A stretch of DNA of 64,000 nucleotides, taken from contig JACATO010000648.1 of the NCBI GenBank assembly GCA_018389105.1, positions 620,001 to 684,000 of the forward strand. The letters run 5' to 3'. This DNA is from Nautilus pompilius. Taxonomy: Eukaryota; Mollusca; Cephalopoda; Nautilida; Nautilidae. Under the pieces are notes generated by a model. The model was not told where the DNA came from. It did not search any database and was given only the letters and a program-made list of their open reading frames with translations. Position 1 is the stretch's first letter, and every line of letters begins with the position of its first letter. Of this stretch, positions 26,598-38,400 are shown piece by piece. The translations under genes were made by a program, and so were the position numbers.

Positions 26598-28500
26598 TTT
26601 GTAGATCTTGCAAAAAAAAAAACGTTTTGACTGCTTCAGATGTTTTGGTGGTTTTCTACCATCTTTAGTCATTATAATTGCAATTAAATTATTCTAATTT
26701 TTTAAAATATAAAATTAAAAATGATATATGCATGATTATAAAACTTGTGTATAACTCATAAATATAATAACAAAGAATATTGAATGCTCAAATAACTTAC
26801 CATTAAACTGAGAGTTTACTGGATTTTATAGAACCAGATCAATCAAGTCTATTTAATGGCTAAAGCAAAAATATGTTAATACTCATTTTCATCATATCTT
26901 TTGGAATACCATAATTTCTGGGTTTTTTAGATGAGACTTTTTTAACTGAAAATTCAGGTCTTGTTTTATTATCCAAAATGGATAAAATTAAAATTTTTCT
27001 ATTTAAAAAAATGAGCTAAACCCAAGAACTTGGCTGTAAAGTCTGCATGAAACTAGTTTTGGAAAACACAAATTTTTTTTTCAGTAGAATCAGTGTTCAT
27101 TCTTCATCAAAGTATGCTTAATTATCCAGTTGGTAACAAGCTACCCCCATCGTGATCCATTTTGATCTTAACTATGAGTTAAAAACCCCTATTCATTCAA
27201 ATTGCTATTTGTTACATCACGTACATCCTACATGGTAACTTTTAAACTGGAAGAAGTCAGGGAATATGGAGGGAATATGGCTGCTCAAGTATGGTATCAG
27301 TGAAAAATGTACTCTGGAATGGTGCAAGAAAAGGGATGCTCTGCCTACAACAAAGAGAACTAAGAAGGCAAATTGTTGGTGTACACCTTAATAATGGAAA
27401 AAACAATGAGAACAGGTTAGAAGAGTATATATTGTCACAAATGCCAAGAGTTACAAACTTAACACTGTTCAAGTGAGATTAAAAGCAAAGCAAATTTCTG
27501 CTGAGTTGGGAGTGAAGAACTTTGTAGGTGATTTATCATGGTGTTTCTGCTTTGTGTAGAAAAAGATTGTGTATCATCAGGCAGTGCACAAGCATATCAC
27601 AGAAACTGCCTGAAGACTTTGATGAGAAATTAGATAATTTCTGAAAATTTGTCAGATAGAGAAAGATAATACCAGAAAGTTGAACATCATCATCATAGAT
27701 GAAGTATCATTAACATTTGATATTTATATGAATAAAACAGTAGATGACAAAGGAAAAGAACCTATGACCATCAGAATAACAGGACATGAAAAATTGAATT
27801 TTACAGTGGTGTTGGCATGTAGTGCTGATGGCATGAAGTTAACTCCTCATGTGAATATTTAAAAGAAAGACTGCGTCAAAGAATTTAGTGAGTGGCGTTA
27901 TGGTGGAGGTGAACCTGAAAGAATGGATGGACAATGAATGACATGATGAAAAAACGGCTGGATGAGTGCTACCTGCGATTGGTTGGTGGACTTTTATGGA
28001 TAGAAATGTTAATGGTAGATTCTATACGTGTACACATCAATCAGTGAAGAAACAAAAGCTAGAGTGGCCATACAATTGATTGTCTTAGGTATCATCATTG
28101 GAGAGATGACAAAATTATTATAGCTATTGAACATTTCTGTCAATAAATGATTTGATTCTAAACAGAAACAGATATGGAGAGCATAGATTTCCTCAGGTAA
28201 AGTTTCACTAATACAGACTGAATGTTTTGTGCTTCCTACAAGACTATGACATAATGGATCAAACATGCCTGAGTCAGTGTGTCCCCAGGCAGCAGTTTTG
28301 ATGAAGCCTTAATAATGGGAATATTCAGCAGCTGAAAGGACAACTCCATGAAGACAGCTATACAGAGGAGGAAGGGAAAACTTCGCACCTGGTCTATCCT
28401 CAAAACTTGCTACTATCTTCCACTCAGACACTGAAGATGAGAAATTCCAAGGCTTCTCTAAAGCTAATTTATCTACAAAACAGTGCCTAGTAAGCAATAA
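26598..28500 (+). pseudogene. Pogo/Tigger-like DNA transposon relic, copy 1
   Basis: A decayed DDE transposase of the pogo (CENP-B-like) superfamily. The helix-turn-helix part is seen at about 27480-27650 (KAKQISAELGV, then a tryptophan-cysteine motif and a degenerate TTISQKLP region). The first part of the DDE domain is at 27680-27862, with IIDEVSLTFDI, NKTVDDKG, TGHEKLNFTVVLACSADG and LTPHV; the D of IIDE is the expected first catalytic position. Beyond it, KDCVKEFSEWRYGGGEPERMDG matches the family in a shifted frame, so frameshifts and stops break the gene. The segment 26598-28297 is nearly identical to 41064-42759. Copy 1 seems to continue to about 28500, with an acidic SDTEDEKFQGF stretch that may be the C-terminus. 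Non-coding ends are A/T-rich and I could not define the terminal inverted repeats. Confidence 0.75.
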
Positions 28501-29754
28501 AAGAATATAAATTGGGAACTCCTTTCCTTTATTTATTAGCCTTCAAGTAATATAACATTATAGAATATCTTGCATATCAATGTGTGTTATGAAAAATTAT
28601 ATTATGAGTTAAATAACTACATTTTAATGTTTGCAGAGAGTTTCAAAGTACTCTCCATGATTCAAAACATGTAAAAAATTTATTTTAGCAATGATTCAGA
28701 GGATTTTTTCACAAAATAGTTCACTGATAAGTTCAAAAGAGGTCATTAATATTCATGAGCATGGAAGTACCAAACACACTGTTCTGTTTTGTTTTTTTTG
28801 CTGTTTTGCAAGACCACTCAGTGTTCTTGCTAGTTTTGGTCAACTTTCTTATCTTATCTTGGTTCCTCTTATTTATGAATGAAGTCAAGAAAAAATGGGA
28901 AATTTAGCTCATTTGTCTTATAAGCTGGAAATTAAGGTGGTTTTAATTTTACTAGCCTAAAAAGTGACACTGTTTTCTTCATACATTTACACTATTGTTG
29001 AATTTAACAGAACAATTTTACTGTTTCCTTCCTTCCTTTTCTGAGTTGGTTTTAGAGCAGACTGTAAAATCAAGTCATGTTTATAATAGTTCTAAAGATA
29101 GCTTTAGAAAATCATTCACAAAAGTATTGTCCTTCTAATGCCTTAAATTAATAATTATGAAAATAAAAGATTTTGTATAATCATTGTATTAAAATTTAAA
29201 TACATAATGTATGAAAACATCTTTTGTGTACTAATAAATTTTCAATATTATTAAGAATTTGTTTCTAACTTTGTCAAAATTCCTTTGTCCACTGGTTCAT
29301 GTAGATCAGAGTACCCAATATAAAATGAATGATGATAATATTTTATGAATGTAATGGCTAAGAGTTGGGCATTTTCAATAGTAGTATTTTACTTTCCTTT
29401 TGTTGTTCTATCTTCTCAGAATTCACGAGATCAACACATCCGCTGTTCACCACATGGTGGTGAACTGGAGGTCAGAGGTATTCAATTTTTTTTGTTGGGT
29501 TTTTTAATCTGATACTTCATTATGGTGTTTACCTGAAAGAGAGGCAGGTAAAATGTGGAGAGTCAGTTTCATGTTTTAAAAAGCCAGACCCATTAAGAAT
29601 GGCCTTGTATTACAAAGGGAATAACTGGGTTTTGCTGAGAGTTTTAATTTCAGTATGTGATTTGGGAGCAACTCAATTTCAAAGAATCATGGTGATATAT
29701 GAATACCAGTATATCTTTGATGTTGTCTTGTTAATCAGAGATCACTTAAAAAAA
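28501..29754. other. Intron, no gene seen
   Basis: AT-rich intron sequence. The one structured spot is a perfect inverted repeat at 29445-29465 (GTTCACCAC, 3-base loop, GTGGTGAAC) within a short GC-richer segment bounded by splice-like signals; see the rejected micro-exon. Confidence 0.5.
29445..29465. repeat. Perfect 9-base inverted repeat
   Basis: GTTCACCAC at 29445-29453 faces GTGGTGAAC at 29457-29465 across a three-base ATG spacer. Neighbouring bases do not extend the pairing. It stands out as G+C-rich in an AT-rich intron. Function unknown. Confidence 0.6.
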
Positions 29755-30050
29755 TTTTTTTTTGTTTTGTTTACTAGTCTCTACAAGGGAGACTATCCTG
29801 GCAGGGGAGCATAGTGACATGGTTATCTGCTTGGCACAAGGGCCTTTCACTGCCAACAAGGACATCCTTATTATAACTTCTCATTTTTAGATATAGGAAG
29901 AAACCTACTTGACCCTCTGGTGAAGAAGAGTGAGAAGAAATCAATCCAGAGAAGTATGCTGAACCAAGCCAACCCAAACCAACCAGGAATCAAACCCTGG
30001 CACTCAGCTTTAGCAATCCAGCATCTAACCACTTGGCCACCAGCTACCTG
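29755..30050 (-). mobile_element. tRNA-derived SINE
   Basis: Read on the minus strand, the head contains a perfect RNA polymerase III A box (TGGCCAAGTGG, within 30021-30039) and, about 35 bases on, a B box (GGTTTGATTCC, 29986-29996). The B box differs from consensus only by a C-to-T change at its CpG. The body runs about 200 bases further and ends in an A-rich tail, seen as a T run at 29755-29770 on the plus strand. This order (tRNA-like head, unrelated body, A tail) defines a SINE. Clear target-site duplications were not found, and the family is not recognised. Confidence 0.8.
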
Positions 30051-33000
30051 TATTAATTGTTTGAAACATGGCCAGTGAATATGAAATTTATACTTGTTCA
30101 AAAACAGTACAGGATTATTTTTTTTTATTAATGCAAACAATTTTAATATAAAACCAGATTTTATTTACTTATTTAATTAGTTTTAACTTTGCTATATAAG
30201 TTTTAACAAAATTCTAAATGCCGTTATGTTTGTATAGCTTTTCAGTTTTTAGGAGAAGATGGCTTTAACATCTAAAAAGATTGCTTAAAATTCAGAATAT
30301 TTTTTTCTATTAAGTATGAATAAACAATTTATTATACCAGACAAATTAGTAAAACATTAAAAACATTCTGTTGTATTTTGTGTTTATGATACTCAAAAAA
30401 TATTTAATCTTTTTTGGGATTTATTAGTGCGCGTTTATGTAGGTCACTAATAGTTATTTTTTTATTTTTAGATAACTGAAATTGTCTTGAAAATTAAAAA
30501 GAAGAAATTAGCTTTAGAGATAAAGGAAGCTAGTGCATTTTTAGTAAATTAAAAGTCACCATGAATTATTTTAGAAAATTGTAAACCACTTCTATCAGAT
30601 CAGATTTATTTTGAGACTGAAAAATAGATTTTTGTGTAGTGTTTATTTATCCTACAGGTAATTAAATGACATGCTGAAGTTTGGTAAAAATGCTTATACT
30701 TTTTAGAATTTTCTTTTTTTTAGTAAAGGGAAATATGTGAGGCTGTTTCTATAAGTTTCTGTATTATTTAAAAGTAAAATTCTAAATTATTGGTGGTGGG
30801 AGTTGCATAGGGTTTTAAACTCCAAATTTGTTCTGGAGTCATTAGCTGGTTGTATTATTTTCTAATTCTGTAAAACTATAATTAATTGTTTAGATATATA
30901 TTTGATTTTTAATGTAAAATTTAATACATTTTAGATTTTTGATTTGACAGAAACATTAAATCTGTAATTTGTTTTTATTATTTCCTTAATCAAAGATTTT
31001 ATTGATTTACACTAAAGTTAACCATTTACATATATGTTAGAAAAGTAATTTTCCCCTCCATTAAAAGCCATAAATCAGTTTTTATAAACAAAATATGCAA
31101 TAAAAATTATTTGTTCTTTTTTGATTTGGAGTTGCAAATGTTTACAGGCATAGAAGAAAGCGTTTAAATATTTTTAGACTACTACGTTATAAAATTAAAA
31201 TAATTTGACAGCATATAAAACAATTAAAAAAACAGATTACTAAATACCTGGTGAACCAGAAAAATTGGTTGATGTACTTTTTTGGAAAGATATTCACTAT
31301 TTGAAGCTTTACTGGAAACAATCATCATGAGATTACAATTTTTCCTAATATTGAAAATTTTTTACAAATAAAGTGATATACCCTTAGTAAATTAAAATCT
31401 ATGCAACCAGTGAGTTCTTAGCAGCCGTTGATTAGTAGCTCGGCATATTTCAGAGCACTGCTTTATTTAAAGTCTGGTAAGTTTTAAATGAAAGCAGTTT
31501 TATTTTTTTGTAGTGGTTGCATCTAGATTAAACTTGCTTTTGTGTTGGTAGTGCACACACATTTTCTAAATGTAAACAAGATTTCTACTATCACAATTAA
31601 ATATCTTATTCACCATCATCTTGCCAGGAACCGATATTATTTTTGTACATTAAACTGTTGGTAATGGTTTTAGTGCTGGTTTATGGCTTATTATGTTTAC
31701 ACTGGGTGTGTTAATATTTTATCAAGCATCACACTTGTTGATAAATCAGTTCTGGCTGAAAGTTTATAGGTTTGAATTACAGATAATTTACTGATAAGTG
31801 CCACCATCTCCATTTAAGTAAAACTTTCCTGCTACTCGGCCTTATTACATCTTTATCAACTTTAAAGTAATGTAAGCATGTTTTGAAGTATAGATCAACC
31901 AAAAATCTATATGAAGGTTGGCTGTTTGCTTTTCTTTTTCTTTCTTTCTTTAATATAGATAGCTCTGTCTGTGAAGTTGTAAGGTTGGTAATATAGCTTG
32001 ATTAGTATTTGCAAAGCTCAAACAAAGTATTAGTGAGAGTTTGACAAATAAAAGAAAATTAAAGCTGGTTATGTGAAGCAGTAAGATGATTTTGCATATA
32101 TGTGATGATTAAAGAAGTTAACAAATTCTAAGCATCACTGATTTTAAAGAAAAATAATAGGGATTGCACCTGCGCTGAGGTTAGAGAAAGAAAGAAGGTA
32201 TGTATTGTGAAAGTTGACTAAAAATTATTGTAGATACCTTTTCATGTATAATAGAAAAAGTGAATTGGAATAAAACAACAAAAAAACATGCTTATGTCTT
32301 TTTATGAAAGCTATCGCTTTATTTGAAACAGCTATTGTTGAAAGTAAAAGAATTCATTCAAACTTTTACACCACCTTTCTGCTGTGACTAATTTCTGAAC
32401 CCATGATTTAGTGATCATTCTCTGTTGTCATGTTTAGGGTTAGTCCTCAGAAAGTTTGCATTGTTGAGCGAGTATTGATATTTGCTGAGGACTTAATTTG
32501 CTGTATACATTGTTTTTCTTTTTTGTGGCTTGTACTTTTTTTAAATTTAGATAACTGTATTCTAGAAATGGTTGGATTCACTAATGGCTTCTTTGAACCC
32601 TAACATGAAAGAGAATACTTGCCCAAAGCTATGATCTCACCAAAAAAGAAAACTAGTTGTTAAATGAGTGCACACTAGGTGGAAATAGTTTGATCTTGTG
32701 GGCTCTATCCATAGCCCACTTGGTAATCTGATTAAAATTGGTTGATAAAGAAGGAGTTGGGTTTAGTACAAAGAAGAAACCTCTGGGCTATATTTTTATT
32801 GCTGAATTTGAGATTTTCATAAGACCATGTTTCTTTATACATTTTGAACTTGATGACAGTAATAAAATGACATTTTCCTAGCTAATAAACACTGGCTGCT
32901 GCTGCTCAACTCTCTTGTCTTTTGTTTTGGATGATGTTTTAGAAAGTGGAAGCAAAGATCAGGAACTACTTTTCTATACTTTTTTTTAAAGAGCAGGTTA

Positions 33001-34445
33001 GCTGCACAAAAAGGTGATATAATGTACTATATTTAAATATTTATAAATTCATATATGTATTTTTTTTTTGAAAAAATCTTTTTAAATGTGTTGGATGTTT
33101 GTTTTTTTTTTTCTTTGAATAATTGTCTACTTGCATTCATCGACATTAGTTCTAAATATAAGTGATTGCATCTTGAAAATACATTAAAATAATTACACAG
33201 GTCCTGAGATGATTGATAAAACTAACATAACCACCTGATATATTTATTCTTCAGATGATTAATAAATTTAATACAGCTTTTTGTTACATTGAACCTTTTC
33301 ATTCATTCATTTGTAAGGGAAAAAGTTTGCATATTTTTTTGAAACAATGTGTCATATCCTGTGAATTTTTCAGTCACACAATAGGTGATTTCTCTAAATT
33401 TGGCTACACAGCAGTTAGAAAAAAATTGGCTGCTAAGGTTTCTGAAACATTTCCACTGGTGATTCCCATGTTTCACGCAATGACCACAAATATATTCTGT
33501 TAGAATTTTTTAAAAAGTAATTTATAAGTCAAATGCAGTGATTAATCAAATACTGTTTTCTATTTCCAACTCAAATTTAAAAAAAAATTTTCTTTCCTAA
33601 TTTTTGTTTGCATATTTGGAAAGTTGTTTATATTTGAAGTTGGCTGTCAACTGGGTATGATGAGTATAGAAAATTTTGGTCACATGTTTGAATACACAAA
33701 AATGAATCATCAATTTTTAAAAGTGTATTTAGAAGAAAATTTGTCAACAAATTTTAAGATGAAATAAATACAACTTTGCGAATGCTTCACTGCATTTTAA
33801 CCTTTTTGAGATTATGCTTGAAGTTTTTAAAAAATATCTGTTTTTTGCATTTGTACTTACAAATTATTTAAAAATAAATTTAAATGCATATTTGGAATTC
33901 TGTAATACAATAAATCTGGAAAAAAAATTGCATGAACTGTCATAAGTTTAGATACATTTTTCACGTTTTTAAAAATTTGGGATAGTGGCTTCAGCGTTTT
34001 AATAATATTTCCCATCATGAATAATCTTGTGGTAAACACTAACATCTTTTAAAACAAATGGGTTATTAAATTCAAATTAAATCTATTAAAATTTAGCACT
34101 TAAATTAGATTGACTGTTATTTTTTAAATAGTTTAAATTTATACATTATTACAATGACTAAAACTACTAATGATTAAAAAAATTAATAATTAAAATAGAT
34201 TTTTGTATGAACTATAATTATAGACTTCATTCAATTCTGATTTGATAAGTGAAATGTGAGTAAACAATTACAAGAAAACTTTTTTATTGAAAATATGCAA
34301 TATGCTTTTGCTTGGGGATTTATATGCATTAAATTAAAATACTTAAATATAATATATACTACCCAAAATTCTCTAAGAATAAGACAATTATCAAGAAACC
34401 ATAAATATTACATTTAATACTAGTACAATTCACTTTTGGTTTCTA
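30051..34445. other. Intron, no gene seen
   Basis: AT-rich, CpG-poor sequence with scattered A/T runs and a short pyrimidine run near 31931-31952. The open frames present (for example 33255-33503) are short and without recognisable motifs. Confidence 0.55.
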
Positions 34446-35400
34446 GCCCTGATTCCACAGAAGTGGATACAACTCAACAAGATGTAACAGATAAACTTAG
34501 CTTAAGCCAGATTGTCATTTCTAGGGCCTGGACTCAATATCAAACTTTTGATAGTATTATTAGATGATATGATGTTGGTTGATCAAAGTCAGTAATGCCA
34601 AGATCACTCTTTTGTCTTATAAACAAGAAGAAACTTGACTTTTTAAATGCAATAGAACTCAATTTCTCAGCATAAACTCTACATAATTGGCTTTTTGCTC
34701 ATAGCATGCAGTCAAGAAAGCCTGTATTTACATGTTATTAACCATGGGCTATTTCAGGGTAGAGCAGGACTAGGCTGATGATCAAGTAGAGTGGACTGTG
34801 AGAGAGAGGTCCCCTGTGCTTTTTTATGCACAAGTCAAGATTATGTCTGGCTTTACAGATTAATGTGCCAGAGTGTGGAAAAGGCCAGAGGAAAAGGTTT
34901 TAAGTTGCAAACATTGCTGAACATGATTGTTATGAAGGTGACTCATTGATGGTATGGGGAGGGATTACCTGGGATAAAAGGTGCGACCGATGGATCTCCA
35001 TGTTTTCCACATCAGCACCATGACAGGTTTAAGGTACAGGAATGAGGTCCTTGATGCTTACATGAGGCCACATGTTGGTATTATTGGGGTTAACTCTATT
35101 TTCATGGATGATAATGCTAGTCCACATTGTCCCTGGATAGTCAGCCAGTACCTGGAGTAGGAGATAGTCTGTATGGAGTGGCTAGCTCATTCTACAGACC
35201 TTAATACAATTGAACGCATTTGGAACATGCTTTAGGCTGCAAGTGAAAAACATCCTGAGCTATCATGAACTTTTCAGGAACTTGATGTCTTCATAGAGAA
35301 ATGGGACTATCTGTCTTAGATCACTATTCAAAGACTCATTAGGAGCATGAGACGGTGGTGTCTAACTGCCACTTCAACTTTATACTAGAGGCTTTCACAC
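34446..35400 (+). pseudogene. Tc1-like transposase relic
   Basis: A decayed Tc1/mariner transposase read on the plus strand. The second helix-turn-helix is clear at 34451-34564 (QQDVTDKLSLSQIVISRAW). The catalytic region is seen in pieces: SLMVWGGITWD near 34942-34975, IFMDDNASPH near 35098-35130 (second catalytic D) and STDLNTIERIWNML near 35190-35235 (third catalytic position, E). The first catalytic region is too degraded to place. Several stops and frameshifts separate the pieces, so no functional protein remains. Terminal repeats were not located. CG steps are largely replaced by TG and CA, consistent with old age in a methylated genome. Confidence 0.82.
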
Positions 35401-38400
35401 AAATTGAATGAATTTCTGAATAGGAATTTGCCAGTTTGGAGCAAATGATAGATTTTTCACACATACTAGATAACGTAAAATCTTTGTTTTAAGGAGTAAT
35501 TCTATTGATTTGCTGTGGTGGTATCATTATTAATGCTATCTTTGACATTTGCCAACATTACAGTTTCATTTAAGTTTGCATACATTCTAGTTTTGCTTTC
35601 CAGCTCTTGATCCTTGGCAATTTTTTAGTAGTTTTCAAAATGAAAAATGACAGTTAACTACTTAAATATTTTTTCTAATGTTTTAGTTGTTGGTTTTTTA
35701 TATATAATTCCTGCAACTTTATTTGCTGTGATTCTACTGCAATTCAGCACTGATTGATGCTTCTACTTTTGATGTAACTGGTAGCAGATAAAACAGATAT
35801 ATGAGTAAAATCTGTTAGAATAAATCAGCAAAATTTAATTCATATCTGTATTAGTATTTGCTCTATATAGTCATTAAAAAAAGAGAGAATAAAACCAAAT
35901 GTTAATCAATGGATGTATTTATAATAATTGTCCATTAGTTAGAACCAGGGTTTTAATTGGGGCAATCTAACTGATGGTTTGGTCATTTTCTTGTCTTGCA
36001 TTGTACTTTTTTATGTATTGATTTGAAAGTTTTATGTAACAGCAAAACAATTGCTTTACTATACCCAAGAGTGTTGTTTTAAAAGCTGTTTCTGAATTTA
36101 CAGTAACACACACTTTAAGGCCAGGACAGTTCATTATGTCAGATATGTTGTTTAGTCACTGTTAGCTTCATATTCATTTATTGGTTTGTGTTCTTGGGAT
36201 AAAGCATGGAATTCTTACTGTACTTTTAATTTTTTTAAGTATAGATACAAATGGAATTTATTTTATAATTTCAACAATTATTCATATTATAACATATTTT
36301 TCATTTTAGTAGCTTAGTATGCTGTTTTATGTTAAGTATACACAAAATATTATAACTAGAGTTATGTAAATAGAATATCAAAAATACCAGTAGATATCAG
36401 TCCAAGAAACAATTAAAGAAACTAATTTAAAAAAAAACAAACCATAATTCTGAACAATATTATTCATAATAAATTTTTCAAATGGTTTTATTTGTTCTTG
36501 GAACTACTTGGTGTTTGCTGGATTAATCTTTTTTCATGGCATCAAACTCTTATGTTTAAATGTGGAAGTACCTGTTATAATTAAAGTCTGAAGTTAAATA
36601 TTAAGATTATTAAATTTCTACTAGAAAGATTGCTCAAATTCTTCCATTAATGAAATTTTTTTGCTTTTTCATAGTGCAAACTCTAATTTCTGCATTTTTG
36701 GTACTTTTACCATAGTTGTAGTACATAAATCAACTACTAATACAAAATAACTAGGAGCAAAGATCTTAATTTAATAATGATTTGTTGACTTTGAGTTGCT
36801 GCCACATATATTTTTAAAAATGCATTATTCTAATTTGAGAATTAGGAAATAGCGATATTTAGGAAAATATATACACATGGTACAAATTAGCAACAATCTT
36901 CTAAATTTTTGCCTAACATTGATTTAAAGAATGACAAGGAAGAGGAGGGAACAAAAATAGACACACTTATCTGACTAACAGTATCATCTTTCATTCTGAT
37001 GACTTTAATAAGAAGAAACAGATCTATGCAGTCTAATCAAGATTATATTTTAATTAACACATCTATAATCATTTAAAAAAAAATTTGTTGTTTTTATAAA
37101 TGGAAAGAATAAATGAATGATGAGTTAAAATGATGAGAATTTGACATATTATGTCAACTTGAAGACTAGATATAAATTGTTAAACAATCTTAGCATATCT
37201 ATTATTTATTTATTTAATTTAAAAAAAAAAAACATCATAAGACAGACTTCCTGTTTGGGATATCTGCTGCATTTTTTCAAATTTATTAACTATATGAAAT
37301 ATTTTTTTTCTAAAATAATGATGCTTATTTAGACTGAAAAACAGTATAATTTATTTGTCTTTTCAGAGACAGGAAAAAAAAAATTTTTTTTTTTAACTCT
37401 TTGCCAACCAAATTATCTCAAGGGAAATAACTAAAAATGAAAAAGTAAACATATTTTCTAAGCTTTACTTGAAATTTTATATTAATTTATTAAAATCTGA
37501 TTATACAAACCTAATTATTTGAATTAACTCTTGTTTCACATTTCTCTACCATTTCTGACTGTCAACATTTTTGTCTTCTACTAATTTGGAAAAAAAAACT
37601 TAATGATTTTAAATTTCTAATTTTAATGTACATAATTAGGTTAAGCTTTCTTAGGGTAATGATAGCAGTTAAACTCTATTGTTTTATGCTGTATTTAATT
37701 TAACTGAATTGTTGAATATACAGTAAAATTTATCATGATAGGTTTTTTGTCATGAAAACTCTGCTAAATAAAGTCAGCTTATAAATCCTGTTTCTCTTGT
37801 AGCTACACTCATTACCTTTAATAAATGTGTCATATTGGAAACAAAGCAGACCCTGTGGTTTGGTTCCATTCTCTTGAGTATCTAAGTCTTAGTGTTCTGA
37901 ACCTAGTTAGTATTTAGTGTTATTTACCATATATCTAGCAAAACAGATGCTTTTGAAAATTAGAACTGTATTTCTAATCAGTTGGATCTTGCTTTTCCTT
38001 ACACATAATTTAAAAAAAAAATTTTTTTTCCAAGTTATTGGTGGATGTTGTTTAGTGTCCAGTGAAGGATACACCAGACAAATTGCCTTACATTTCCTTT
38101 AACACCTTTTAAACTTAGTTCTGTGCTTTTTTGTTTCCACTCCAATTTTTTTTTTTTTTTTCCTGTCTGGTTGGTTGGAAATTGATATTCTGCACATGTG
38201 GACTGAGGTCGGTCGTTTGTTCACTTTCTTCCTCTGCTACAAATACTTACATCGTAAAGTGGATTTTTTCCAGCTAATTAAAGAAAAAAACTAAGCTGGC
38301 TTACTGAGCCATAAAAATGTTTCCGTGTCTACTATGTCTAAAATGCATGTATGTCTTGTGTCTGCTCAGGTAAAAAATATATGTAGCACGGAAGGAAATC

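Noticed and set aside
28009-28266. Minus-strand open frame shared by both pogo-like copies (also 42471-42776)
   Set aside because: It is antisense to the transposon relic and shared only because the copies are duplicated; no known domain.
29420-29478. Possible micro-exon between TCTCAG and GTATTC
   Set aside because: The 58-base length is not a multiple of three after a phase-0 exon, the peptide has no cadherin features, and the G+C content is explained by a palindrome.
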